Assembly: GCF_000003815.2 (NCBI RefSeq) | Contig: NC_049981.1 | Span: forward strand, 13,041,304-13,105,303 | Length of the DNA: 64,000 bases | Reading direction: 5' to 3' | DNA from: Branchiostoma floridae | Lineage: Eukaryota > Chordata > Leptocardii > Amphioxiformes > Branchiostomatidae | Shown: positions 11,256 to 23,566 of the stretch, in pieces | How the letters are laid out: the number at the start of each line of letters is the position of its first letter | How positions within the stretch are numbered: position 1 is the first letter of the stretch | The notes under the pieces: model-generated | Seen by the model: only the letters and a program-made list of their open reading frames with translations | The model's database searches: none | Told to the model about the DNA's origin: nothing | Program-made: the position numbers and the translations under genes

Positions 11256-13684
11256 CTCACTGTTAGTGTGTTCATATTCACAATGCTACAAGTTGTTCGA
11301 GGAAAGCCATACCGCAGTAGAGCATGTGCCGTGCATGACTGTACCGGCCTGTTTGCTAGAGATAAGCGGTCAAAGGCAGGAGGAACGCCGAGAGATTGAC
11401 CCTCTTCTGACTGATGTGGAAAAACCTACCGGTAAAAAAGTATTCCGACAACTGAAATAGACTGCCCTTTCATAAAGGCGAGTCAAAATGCAATTATTGA
11501 ATACAAAACTTAATCATGCGTGTCATAAATTGGATTCTTATTAGGAAAGATACTTCAGACTATGTTGTCTGTCATATGTACATGAAGAAAACGATAGAGA
11601 GAGGTCCCATGTGACAACGTAGAATTGAGATAAAACGTTACAAAGACTAAAAATGAAGATGTGTAAGTCTAGTAAAGTGAAATAAAACTTATGAATTGCG
11701 AGATAGTACAATCGTGGGTTGTTTGACTAATTGGAATGTACATGTGGGTTTTGAGAAAGTAAAAGAAGCATAGTTTTTGCGGGGAAGAAAAAAATAATGG
11801 TGAGTGTTACATGAAGAAAAATGGTCATGTGTCTTGTGAGGAAACAGAAATATGGATAATTAATGTGATTACGTAAATGCGTGGGCTGGGAGAATGCATT
11901 TACGTCGAATCTTTTATGAAGTTGAATTGAATCGGCAAAAGTTAATTGAACTGAAATCAACGCATCGGTTACGAGGAAAAAGATAAAGCTGTGTTTCTTG
12001 AGCGTTAAGACAAGTTGGTTCAGAGAAAGTTGAAAATGCAAGAATTAATGGACGTGATCGACGTTTGGTGTAATATACTAAAATAAATCTGAAACAGAAT
12101 AAACACATGTGTGTTCTGAAAATCAATAGATGGTAGCTGTGGTTGATCGATTATGGCGTCTTCAATGTCTTTCTATATTTGCAACATTAACAACAACAAT
12201 GGACCTATCCTACCTTACGTGTTGTTTTATACAACATGAGACCTAGCAAGTTTCAGTACCAAGGACAGGTACGTATGATGTGTTCAACATAGTTTGGTCA
12301 GGACGCTGTTCTATTGATTTTAGGCAATTACATGAAGATGAAGTCGATATATAGCATACTGATGTGACACGACATGATTCACTTCATAAAAAAAACGCTG
12401 ACTCTTCTAATCCTTTGAAAATTGCATTTACGAACAGATAGAAGCTGTGAAAGGTTGATGAATTGAAAGAAATAAGCTCACTTTATGCTTACTTGGAAAC
12501 AAAATCGATGTGTTTTTCCGTAACATGAACAACAAAAGTAGCCAGATAAAAGAAACCCACGCACGAAGTAGCGCGAATCAAAGACTGAATCGATGTCACG
12601 CTTTGGGACAAGCTTTATTTGATGTAGTTATGAAACCAGAATGTGGGAGTACATGTGCCTTCAAAGTCATATGTACGCTTGCGTATTGTCTTGTTGAAAC
12701 ATGACAAATGTGCCAGCAGTACATTTATTATGATGCATGTGTCTCTAGCGACTTATCCGTAAATACTAACAAAGTTAGCAGGAGGATCCGCCACAACCAA
12801 TCACACATGACTGAAACAGAAAACCTCTATAACAGCCATCTCTCAATCAACACGCGAAACAACACACTTTTGCAACACTACTACAGAATGTATCATTGTA
12901 TGGTTGTGTTCATGTATTTAATGATTATATCCCGGGTAGAATTTGCAGGTCTTTGGTCGGAGATGATAACGTTATATGCAACGGGCGAAATTCTGATGCA
13001 ACCACAACCAAACATACACAAGAAACGGTAGTGAATTAATTCTGTCGCAACTACAAGACAACAACTCTTGTACAATGCCTGATAGCACGTATAATGCAGC
13101 TGAAGTACCATGTTGGTCAAGGGGTAGGATGTGTCAGGTTATTGTTGATAATTGATTTTACCACTGATAGATACAAACAATTCCATTGCCAGGCTCATCG
13201 CCAAGAGTCCCGCGTACGCACGGTACGTTCTGGGACAATGCTGATTTTTACTAGCCTTACCAGTCTCATTCTCTTACTAAAACAAATAGTAACATATTTC
13301 AGATGTAGGGAGTGATTTGCTAAAGAGATATAGCCAGCCGACCATACAGTTATGCAGTTGCAAGCAATGTCTAACTCAGTCGATTAACGTCTTTGAAAAT
13401 TATTCAACCCATTTGACGAAATTCTATCACTTCTTTCAGCTAGGAGAAAACGTTTGGTAGAGTCTATTTTTCTCCGGGGCTACTACAGTTTATTTGAAGC
13501 CATAGCTACGACCTTTCTGTCAACAAAAAGCTGTCACTTTCTTGTCGATGTTATTTTGGTTATTCTAAGCCGACATTCCAAATGAGATACGGTTTCGAGC
13601 AGCAACAAAAAACACGGATGTCTGATTCCCTAGGGGCATATCTTTTATTGTAACATGCTGTAACCTATAGTAACGCACACGTAT
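11256..13684. other. no gene recognised
   Basis: AT-rich, with several 60-107-codon ORFs on both strands, none of them recognisable. A single unit of the dispersed minisatellite core (CAGTACCAAGGACAGGTACG) occurs near 12255. Confidence 0.4.
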
Positions 13685-14457
13685 NNNNNNNNNNNNNNNN
13701 NNNNNNNNNNNNNNNNNNNNNNNNNNNNNNNNNNNNNNNNNNNNNNNNNNNNNNNNNNNNNNNNNNNNNNNNNNNNNNNNNNNNNNNNNNNNNNNNNNNN
13801 NNNNNNNNNNNNNNNNNNNNNNNNNNNNNNNNNNNNNNNNNNNNNNNNNNNNNNNNNNNNNNNNNNNNNNNNNNNNNNNNNNNNNNNNNNNNNNNNNNNN
13901 NNNNNNNNNNNNNNNNNNNNNNNNNNNNNNNNNNNNNNNNNNNNNNNNNNNNNNNNNNNNNNNNNNNNNNNNNNNNNNNNNNNNNNNNNNNNNNNNNNNN
14001 NNNNNNNNNNNNNNNNNNNNNNNNNNNNNNNNNNNNNNNNNNNNNNNNNNNNNNNNNNNNNNNNNNNNNNNNNNNNNNNNNNNNNNNNNNNNNNNNNNNN
14101 NNNNNNNNNNNNNNNNNNNNNNNNNNNNNNNNNNNNNNNNNNNNNNNNNNNNNNNNNNNNNNNNNNNNNNNNNNNNNNNNNNNNNNNNNNNNNNNNNNNN
14201 NNNNNNNNNNNNNNNNNNNNNNNNNNNNNNNNNNNNNNNNNNNNNNNNNNNNNNNNNNNNNNNNNNNNNNNNNNNNNNNNNNNNNNNNNNNNNNNNNNNN
14301 NNNNNNNNNNNNNNNNNNNNNNNNNNNNNNNNNNNNNNNNNNNNNNNNNNNNNNNNNNNNNNNNNNNNNNNNNNNNNNNNNNNNNNNNNNNNNNNNNNNN
14401 NNNNNNNNNNNNNNNNNNNNNNNNNNNNNNNNNNNNNNNNNNNNNNNNNNNNNNNNN
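13685..14457. other. assembly gap (773 N)
   Basis: A run of N. The non-round length suggests it was sized rather than set to a default. Confidence 1.
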
Positions 14458-16165
14458 TTTAAAAGAAATGTGATAAACACCGACAAAAATGTTTGATTTC
14501 TCTGTATTGAGACAGAACTGGTGGCCAAACAACTGTTGCTATCTGCTAGCACGTACACGTTCAGTGTGACGACTCAATGCGGAACTGTTGCGCCTGCCCT
14601 GGTGTTTGACAGTTTTATATATCGACTGCGCCCAGATGACAGGAAAGATAGCAGCTGATTTAGCTTCGGAATATTCGCACGCCCACCTCGACCCGGGCAG
14701 TTTCAATTACCTACAACTAAACATCCTGATTGTGGAACTTCCGCCGTAAGATGGATGTTTCGGTCCCTGTGGGACTCAGGACGGATAAAGGGGCTTCGAA
14801 AAAATGGAGTAAAATTTGCATTTCTGACTTTACTTAATGACCAGTGGCCTGGGGAATGTTTGCAACGGGAATTGTAACGACTACTCTCATAATTCCGTGG
14901 GTGCCCTATCTCCGCCACATCAAAGAAAACGATGGATTTGATCATAATGATATCTACTAATACAGCATCAGTAAACCCACAGGCATGCACGCTTCAGGTA
15001 TATTCAGGTGTTCAAGACAGTCTTGAGAAGACCTTAATAACATGGCTGTGTTAATGTGCTGGTCTTGAGGTACTCCTAAAGTATGCGAATATACGTTACT
15101 GTGGTATCATATTACATTGCACATTTATATGGCTATACTGCATCTACAAGCAGACGTAAGAATTCGGTTCAGTCTCAGCAGTTTATTACGTGTATTTTGT
15201 GGTATATAGTACGCATTATACGCGTAAAGATCAGAGCCGGATTCTACATCTACTTGGAGATAACTAACAACCTTTATGCATAAAACCTACACATTTCGTG
15301 TTGAACTTTGATGAAAAATAGTTTTGAAAATACTTTTATTTAGGTATTTTTTTGTCTGCGATAATTTCCTCTTTGATCATTTTCCTTTTACTTTTCGGGT
15401 TCAATCTGCTTGATTTCCTCCCATGTTTACTTCCGGCATCAGTACAAGTTCTTTCAAAATCTATTAGTAATTTACTGGACAAAAAGCCTGTTAAACATGT
15501 TTGTTGACGCTTTTAAGAAACAAAGTGATGTGGTTTTAGTTGAGTGGACAAATATTTTTACAGAAAGGGAGGGTCGGTAACACACAATAGTCACCTGGGA
15601 ATAAAAAACCAGCACAGAAAATCCAGGGGGTGGGTAAGTATAACACATGTGCCTTTGTCAAAAGCAAAAACAAAGCCAGTGGGAATGGCCCCGATTATAA
15701 TATGTAAATATGTTGTCATTTTACATGTAGTGACGCATGTTAGGACGAAGTGGGGATAGTGTTGAAGCTTAAGCCTGTTTAATTTTTTTCATGTTTATAA
15801 TAAAAACACAAAAATTAGTGCAAGCGTTCAACATGTCATCACACGTTGCCAAATACCAAAGATAATGGCTAACTATGTGGTTCGATCTGTTTTATAAGGT
15901 CGTAAGTGCCACGTTGAACGTGCTTTAGCTTTTAAATAATGATTCGGGATTGACGAAAAACCCCATATTGGTCCCGCGTGTGACATCAGCGGCGGGCGAA
16001 ACATGAGTCAACAGTCCCCGGGCGGGAATTAATGGAGATGTGCAAATCTGGGGCTTATGAGTGGCTTTACAGGTGCCAGCTTTCTCTGCAGCAATAGTTA
16101 CGTCTTTCTCATGTAAAGGCAGAAACAGGTCAAAGCAAGAAGCAAGGTTCAGTTCACCAAACATA
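14458..16165. other. no gene recognised
   Basis: Only short, unremarkable ORFs (for example 14703-14990 minus). Nothing identifiable. Confidence 0.4.
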
Positions 16166-16615
16166 GGTCAACATGCCTGTCCTTTGTGCTGAACACAATC
16201 CCCACATAGTGAACATGCATGTACTTAGTGCTGAATGGGAGGGTCCACACGCACTGAACAAGCCTGTCCTTGGTGCTGACCACTATCCACACACAGTAAA
16301 CAAGCCTGTCCTTGGTGCTGAACACTATCCCCACACAGTAAACAAGCCTGTCCTTGGTGCTGAACACTATCCACACACAGTTAATAAGCCTGTCCTTGGT
16401 GCTGAACACTATCCCCACACAGTGGACAAGCCTGTCCTTGGTGCTGAACACACTCCACACACAGGGGACAAGCCTGTCCTTCGTGCAGAACACCATCCAC
16501 ACACAGGTACTGAGCACTATCCACACACAGTAGACAAGCGTTGCCTTGCTGCTGAACACATTCATACTCAATGGATGTCCCTGATGATTAAAGATATGCA
16601 CACTCAGATGAATGT
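16166..16615. repeat. minisatellite, 42-bp unit, ~10 copies
   Basis: The unit is CCTGTCCTTGGTGCTGAACA followed by CTATCCACACACAGTAAACAAG, with copies starting 42 bp apart (16263, 16305, 16347 and so on). Because 42 is a multiple of three, the array stays open on both strands (16173-16676 plus, 16149-16712 minus). Those ORFs are products of the repeat, not genes. Confidence 0.95.
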
Positions 16616-16986
16616 GCCTGTCCTGAACAACTTCCCACACATATGTAATGCATTGAACCCCATATGTTATCAGTAAGACAACATCTGAAAATATAGATTT
16701 GTTAATAGTCATAATCTAGTTCAGACGATATACACGACGCATCACCTGTGTATCAAGTAGACTTGTGATACCATCATTTTGGCAGGGTGGATCATGCTGG
16801 ATTAGTCTGATGACGTCAGTAATTAGCTTTATCTGGGATTACATCCTTTAATCACATCGCCGGGAATTCAGTACAAGATCCCGTGTAGTGATATCATTGC
16901 TATGTATCTACAATGATCCAGGATTCTCTATAGTATTAACGATGTTTTCATGCGAAACTGTACCACACACATACGTGAGATGTTTC

Positions 16987-17822
16987 ACAGTAAGGCCACG
17001 TTGATTTGATTATATGGATGACATCCGCGCTCGCACCAATTGTGCAAAGCAGCTGTAAAATGAGTACAAATATTCCGTAGATTGAAAGAAAAGTATCAGA
17101 AAACAGATAACTAATGCCATAGAATGCCAAAATGAATCTAAAGTCAAAGAATAAGATGTGAAAGGACAGAAAGAAAAAAATCTATTGTTGTTTGGGGGAG
17201 GTACCAGTACAGAAAATTCAGGTCCAGAGGATCATTTCCAGGTCCGGACATGAACCTGGATCTGATTGTCTGTGGAAACTTGAGAACTGGCAATACTAAA
17301 AAAATGGTAATTGGTCAATTTTGCTACAAAGGAATCTGTTTGGTGGATTATTGGACTCCCACTGCATTTTAAAATCCCATCTCCATGTAATAAAGGCTAA
17401 CTGTCTCTGTACCTTTGACTGTAGAAACTTGGTGCAATTGACTATAAACTCTACTGGACTTCGGTCTTGTTGTTTTCTTGGCCCCCCGGTTGTTTTCTTT
17501 TTCCCCCCCCCCCCCCCCCCCGGTTAGACCCCAAATGGCTGCCGACATAGACATTTTGTAATTGGTGAAACCTGTTCCTCTGGGTTTTTTCAGGTCTGTT
17601 TTTTCGGATTGGTCCAAGAAGAAAAAAATGTTTTGCACCTACACCTAACTGTTGGTATACCATACTATGTGTATTTAGTCCTATGTCCAACCTTCCTGGC
17701 CACTTTGATTTCATACTGAAGGCAACTTTTTTTTGGCCAAACGTTTTTTTTATTCGCTCGCTCGCATCAGTTTTGGAGTTCCCGGAGGATGTCATCCATA
17801 TAATCAAATCAACATGGCCTAA
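16987..17822. mobile_element. element with ~35-bp terminal inverted repeats
   Basis: The left end carries GTTGATTTGATTATATGGAT then GACATCC. The right end carries the inverted GGATGTCATCCATATAATCA then AATCAAC. The roughly 760-bp interior includes a poly-C run at about 17503-17521 and no recognisable transposase. A fragment of the left end (TTATGGATGACATCCGCGC) recurs near 60870. Confidence 0.65.
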
Positions 17823-18526
17823 AGACTAGGCCTCAAAGTACGGTAAATGCAGATTTTTTGTGTCCACAGTGCCGGTCTCCGCTCTGCAAACATTGTTCCC
17901 TACAACATTAGATCAGATGGAGCGCATCTCACGGTACGACAATCACCTACACACATCCCGAGAGCTTTGGTAAACAACTGCCGTACGTCAACTCGATCTT
18001 AAGTGAGGAAATGTCATTGGGCAGCTGACATTAAACAATCAAGCAAGCTAACCTATCAATGCAGCGTTTGCCCTCTCGTGAGATTTGTTTGGACAGCTTA
18101 TGCGAGTTTGATAGGAAATATACACAGACTGGATCGAGTTAACGAGGGTTTGGGGGATTCGTGGACGTCATAGCTGCGAATCTGAAAGGTTACATTGTTT
18201 ACTTTCGCCAAGGAATCTGTTGAAGTACATGATGGTGCTGCACATCATCTTGTTGACTAATGTTCCCTTTTGACAAGGTATATCATTTCAGGACATCTTG
18301 TCCTTTCCCTAGAAATAAATGTTCTTGAGCACATGTGTACATCAAACTAGCATATGTCTCATGAAATTATATTTTCCTTTCGAAGTACTGATCTTGAACG
18401 TGGACATCTTTGAGATGCCTTCACGGGTCGCAATGGATCCTTCTTCTCCACTCAGACTTGTCTTCCATGAGGGAGCGAAGCTCAGCTGTGGAGATGTTGT
18501 TGATTTGTGTGTCCCTTTTAAGGTTT
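17823..18526. other. no gene recognised
   Basis: Unique-looking sequence up to the foldback element; nothing identifiable. Confidence 0.4.
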
Positions 18527-20234
18527 TTAAGAGCAAATGTCTGTAAGGATCAAACAATGGTGGCAAAGGTCAAAAAATAGATTTGGCTCATATTTTGCAC
18601 AGTGATAGTACTTGGTCCACAACCCCTCAAAATAGCTTTCTTTTAGATCAAAACTCCTTGTTGCCATGGTAACGGGCAAACAAAGTTTTCTGGCCATTTT
18701 TCCCAATTTTCGCATCTCAAAAACACAGAAATCAGCATATTTTACGGCACTGTCTCGGCAACACCTTTAAACCTATCATCAAAACAAAACAAGATCTACA
18801 TAGACCAACATTTTGGCTTTTTAAAAATTGTTGTGAAATTTCCAAAGTCGTACATTTTCGTTCTTGGGCAGCCTGAAAACAGTGCAATGTTTCAAGCTTC
18901 AAAAAAATTTGATTTTTGGCCCAACTTTGTAACGCTATAAGTGCCAAGCTGGTAATTTTTTTGGCTTGAAATTTGTACCATATATAGATCATTAGAATAT
19001 CTATCAAATGCATTGTTGCAAAGTTTGGGGTCTTGTTTGGTTGTCACGTGACTGTCCCCTAAAGTAGGCCACTTTTTGTGTTTGGCGAAAATTGTGAACT
19101 TTAGCCATGTTCAACGCACGCTACGTGACGAAGTAAACAAGGATTCTTATTCAACTTCTGATCAAATGTACATCTATGTATTGTCTATCAAAAAAATGCT
19201 TGTAGAGTTTCGGGTCATGACGTTTAGTCACGTGGTTGTCCCTGAAAGTAGGCCATTTTTTGCATTTGACGAAAATTGTGAATTTTAGCCATGTTCAACG
19301 TACGCTACGTGACGAAGTAAACAAGGATTCTTATTTAACTTCTAGTCAAATGTACATCTATGTATTGTCTATCAAATGAATGCTTGCAAAGTTTCGGATC
19401 ATGACGTTCAGTCACGTGGTTGTCCCTGAAAGTAGGACATTTTTTGCATTTGACGAAAATTGTGAATTCTAGCTTTGATCAAAGTACGCTGGGTATCAAA
19501 GTGAACAAGAATTCTTATTCAACTTCTAGTCAAATGTACATCTATGTATTCTCTATCAGATGAATGCTTGCAGAGTTGCAGATCATGACTTTTAGTCACG
19601 TGGTTGTCCCTGAAAGTAGGTCAAATTTTGCTTTTGGCCAGAAATCACCACATAGGGCTGTAGTTAAATCTGTCGAATTGGGGAACTGAAATACTTTACT
19701 GGCACTGACTCTGATTATGTGTAGCCCTTAACATTGTCTGTTGAATGAGTGTTAGTAAGGCTTGGGGTCGCCTTTCTTTGCGGTGCAGTTGCTCCCTAAA
19801 GTAGGGCAGATAGTTAGCTAAATGCTGTTAGGAGGTTCTGTTAAACTTAGAGAAGATGCCTCTTGAACAGTTTCTTTCTTTTAACATTGCCAATGTCCAA
19901 TGCATATCATATTGGTACTACAATGACCGATAATGGGCTTACAGTGTTAAATTAAAGCTTACTTAAGCGATGACTCTGTTATAATTGTAAATATCAATTT
20001 TGATAATGTAACTAAGATGTCGTTTTAAATTCAGCTATGTTCTATAATGCGCTAAAATTCACAATTTTTGTCGAGCACATAAGGTGACCTGGCTTCAGGG
20101 ACAACCATGTGACTAATTGTCATGACCCGAAACTCGACAAGCATTTATTCGAAGAAAGAAAATTAAGAATACAAAGATGTACATTTGACCAGAAGTTTAA
20201 TCAGAATTCTTCTTAATTTCGTCACGTAGTGTAG

Positions 20235-21861
20235 CCTGGTATCCAGCTATATTATAGCTCCCGATCGCGAGTCTCTTCTGTCCTCTTCGCAAATGGCTCG
20301 TTCTCATTTAAATGTAAAAATGCTGTCGCCTGCTTTTGCGACTTGATTTGCAGCAAATTTTAGACAAAATCACAGGTTCCTTCATTTTTCCACAATCCCT
20401 GGAATGTTTTCCAAAAGATTCATTTTGGTTGATGGCTTGGAAGATTATCTTAGCCACGGGTGGAATTTCACCCCCGTAAAAAATGGTTGTCGCCTGATAA
20501 CAAACGAAGAATTCAAGTAGTAGCCAAAAATGTAACAATTCAGTTCCCAGAATGATTGTTCGGTAGATGAAACCAGCTGAGCAGGCCCTTTGCCCGATAA
20601 CGCCAGATCGGTACTGTCACTGATCTTGGAGGCTGTGTGAGGTGGGGTTATTCCTGTTGCCAAATTCGGTAACAAACGTTACCACCACCAGTTTGATGGT
20701 TGCCAGTTGCCACTGTTATATTATCCACGTATAAGACAAGAAATGACCGTTTTTGTGACGCTGCACAGTTTTCTGGCTTTCTAAAGAAACAAGGAAGGGT
20801 TGTTGACTGCCATTTGTATCCCACCTAAGGCCCCCTTTCCACTTGACGGCGCTCTCACGGCGCTCTCGCTGCGATGGAAAATTTACCTTAGCGCCGTGAG
20901 AGCGCCGCGACGCCAGAAAAGCTGCTCTAGTGGAATCTCTCCGGCGACCCCAGCGCGCTCTCACCGCGACGAAAAACTCAAATGTCAGCATCTTTTTATG
21001 AGCTAGCAAAAGTTCGAAAGATTACTCAACGAATTTCAGAGATAAAGAACGAACCTTTTTGACGAAAAGTGTATTCTGGTATCCTTGAAGTCTTCCTTTT
21101 ACGTCCTACATAACATTCAAAGTATAAAATCAAGGCTGTAATGTAAACAAATCCAATTTTGGTCACTGTACAGTAATTGTACATTACAGGTAGATTTTGA
21201 ACATTTCTTCGGGTTCTGTGTGTGTCAAATATACTTCTTCACAAACCGCAGTTGAGAGCGCAGAGAGAGCGCGATGAGAGCGCCGTCCTAGCTAAATTGG
21301 CATCATAAACCACTGTTGAGACCTGTTGCGCTCACCGCGCTCGCTGTGCGCTCTGTTGGCGCTCACGGCGCTCTCTGCGCGCTCTCTTGGCGCCCTCTCT
21401 GCGCTCATCGTTGGATCGCCGTTCACGGCGCTCTCACGGCGACTGTTTTGAGCAGGTTCAAAACAGTCGCGGAGGTGATGGCGACCGTGGCGACCATGGC
21501 GATCCCACCGCGCTCTCTGCGCGCTCCCATGGCGACCTTGGCGATCCCACCGCGCTCTTCCAAATTTTAGGTCGCAGAGAGAGCGCCGTGAGAGCGCCGT
21601 CCTAGTGGAAAGGGGGTATAACAAAATGTTGTACAGAAATGACTGTAACGAACGTTAGCATTGTTCGAAGCTTTCTAAGCTTTCTATTTGACCTGGTGTA
21701 AAAAAGCTGCCCACTTTTTAAGTGTCCCTAGGGACATCCTCTTATACCTAAATGATGTAGTCAATAAGGCCATTATTTACAATTCAATGAGAACGAGTGA
21801 AATATGTATCTGCGAAGAGGACAAAAGAGACTCGGGAACTATAATACGGCTGGATACCAGG
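20235..21861. mobile_element. nested inverted-repeat element inside the foldback array
   Basis: The left end CCTGGTATCCAGC and right end GCTGGATACCAGG are inverted copies. Similarity extends about 80 bp inward (GTCTCTT-TGTCCTCTTCGCA, CTCGTTCTCATT). Both flanks are the 184-bp array of the host element: CACGTAGTGTA lies before the left end and CACGTAGCGTA just after the right end, so the element was inserted into the array. No transposase is recognised; short ORFs inside match nothing I know. Confidence 0.75.
20831..21616. mobile_element. third-level GC-rich inverted-repeat element
   Basis: The left end CCCCCTTTCCACTTGACGGC and the inverted right end (reading CCCCCTTTCCACTAGGACGG on the other strand) match over about 44 bp, including GCGCTCTCACGGCGCTCTC. 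Multiple direct and inverted GCGCTCTC octamers fill both subterminal regions, which is far more GC-rich than the surroundings. Subterminal short repeats are typical of transposase-binding regions of some DNA transposons; the superfamily is not assigned. Confidence 0.75.
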
Positions 21862-22297
21862 GTACACGTAGCGTACTTTGAAAATTCACAATTTTCGTCC
21901 AATGAAAAAAGTGGCCTACTTTCAAGGACAACCGCGTGACTTTACTTCATGATCTAATTTTCTACAAGTATTCATTTGGCAGGCAATACATAGATTCACC
22001 TTTGGCAGGAAGTTGAATCAGAACTTTATTTTGCTTCGCAATCTAGCGTACGTTGAACATGGCTAAAGGTCACAATTTTTGTCAAATGCAAAAAAATGGC
22101 CTACTTTCAGGGACAACCACGTGACTTTACGTTATGATCCGAAACTCTACAAGCATTTATATGATAGACAATACATAGATGTACATTTGATCAGAAGTTG
22201 AATAAGAATCCTTGTTTACTTCGTCACGTAGCGTGCGTTGAACATGGCTAAAATTCACAATTTTCGTCAAATGCAAAAAAATGGCCTACTTTCAGGG

Positions 22298-22593
22298 NNN
22301 NNNNNNNNNNNNNNNNNNNNNNNNNNNNNNNNNNNNNNNNNNNNNNNNNNNNNNNNNNNNNNNNNNNNNNNNNNNNNNNNNNNNNNNNNNNNNNNNNNNN
22401 NNNNNNNNNNNNNNNNNNNNNNNNNNNNNNNNNNNNNNNNNNNNNNNNNNNNNNNNNNNNNNNNNNNNNNNNNNNNNNNNNNNNNNNNNNNNNNNNNNNN
22501 NNNNNNNNNNNNNNNNNNNNNNNNNNNNNNNNNNNNNNNNNNNNNNNNNNNNNNNNNNNNNNNNNNNNNNNNNNNNNNNNNNNNNNNNNNNNN
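22298..22593. other. assembly gap (296 N)
   Basis: A run of N inside the 184-bp tandem array of the foldback element's right arm. Confidence 1.
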
Positions 22594-23566
22594 GTCACGT
22601 AGCGTGCGTTGAACATGGCTAAAATTCACATTTTTCGTCAAATGCAAAAAAATGGCCTACTTTCAGGGACAACCACGTGACTGAACGTCATGACCCGAAA
22701 CTCTACAAGCATTTATCTGATAGACAATACATAGATGTACATTTGATCAGAAGTTGAATAAGAATCCTTGTTTACTTCGTCACGTAGCGTGCGTTGAACA
22801 TGGCTAAAATTCACAATTTTCGTCAAATGCAAAAAAATGGCCTACTTTCAGGGACAACCACGTGACTAAACGTCATGACCCGAAACTCTACAAGCATTTA
22901 TTTGATAGGCAATACATAGATCCACATTTGATAAGAAGTTGATTTAGAAATATATTTTACTTCTTCATGTAGCGTACTTTAAACATGGCTAAAGTTCACA
23001 ATTTTCGCCAAACACAAAAAGTGGCCTACTTTAGGGGGCAGTCACGTGACAACCAAACAAGACCCCAAACTTTGCAACAATTCATTTGATAGATATTCTA
23101 ATGATCTATATATGGTACAAATTTCAAGCCAAAAAAATTACCAGCTTGGCACTTATAGCGTTACAAAGTTGGGCCAAAAATCAAATTTTTCTGAAGCTTG
23201 AAACATTGCACTGTTTTCAGGCTGCCCAAGAACGAAAATGTACGACTTTGGAAATTTCACAACAATTTTTAAAAAGCCAAAATGTTGATCTATTTAGATC
23301 TTGTTTTGTTTTGATGATAGGTTTAAAGGTGTTGCCGAGACAGTGCCGTAAAATATGATGATTTCTGTGTTTTTGAGATGCAAAAATTGGGGAAAATGGC
23401 CAGAAAACTTTGTTTGCCCGTTACCATGGCAACAAGGAGTTTTGATCTAAAAGAAAGCTATTTTGAGGGGTTGTGGACCAAGTACTATCACTGTGCAAAA
23501 TATGAGCCAAATCTATTTTTTGACCTTTGCCACCATTGTTTGATCCTTACAGACATTTGCTCTTAA

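Larger units (their letters stand above)
18531..23562. mobile_element. 5-kb foldback element with TTAA target sites
   Basis: The left end starts GAGCAAATGTCTGTAAGGAT. The right end is its inverted copy, ending ATCCTTACAGACATTTGCTC. TTAA lies directly outside both ends (18527-18530 and 23563-23566). The outer ~580 bp of the arms (18531-19110 and 22980-23562) match almost perfectly; I count three mismatches in the outermost ~225 bp. Inward, each arm continues as a tandem array of a 184-bp unit containing GTCACGTGGTTGTCCCTGAA, AAAATTGTGAATTTTAGCC and CTACGTGACGAAGTAAACA. The left array covers about 19020-19640 and the inverted right array about 20030-22980. The right array is interrupted by another element (20235-21861) and by a gap. 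I see no transposase. The layout resembles foldback-type DNA transposons, and the TTAA site suggests mobilisation by a piggyBac-like enzyme. Confidence 0.85.

Noticed and set aside
13645-14558. Two ~295-codon minus-strand ORFs
   Set aside because: They are almost entirely the N gap.
16149-16712. Overlapping 167- and 187-codon ORFs on opposite strands
   Set aside because: Both are translations of the 42-bp minisatellite, whose unit is a multiple of three and so stays open on both strands.
18527-23566. Matching 62-codon and ~90-codon ORFs in both foldback arms (18715-18527 and 19013-18732 minus; 23378-23566 and 23086-23358 plus)
   Set aside because: The arms are nearly identical DNA, so the ORF match adds no evidence for coding. 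They are short, resemble no transposase and end at the element's terminus.
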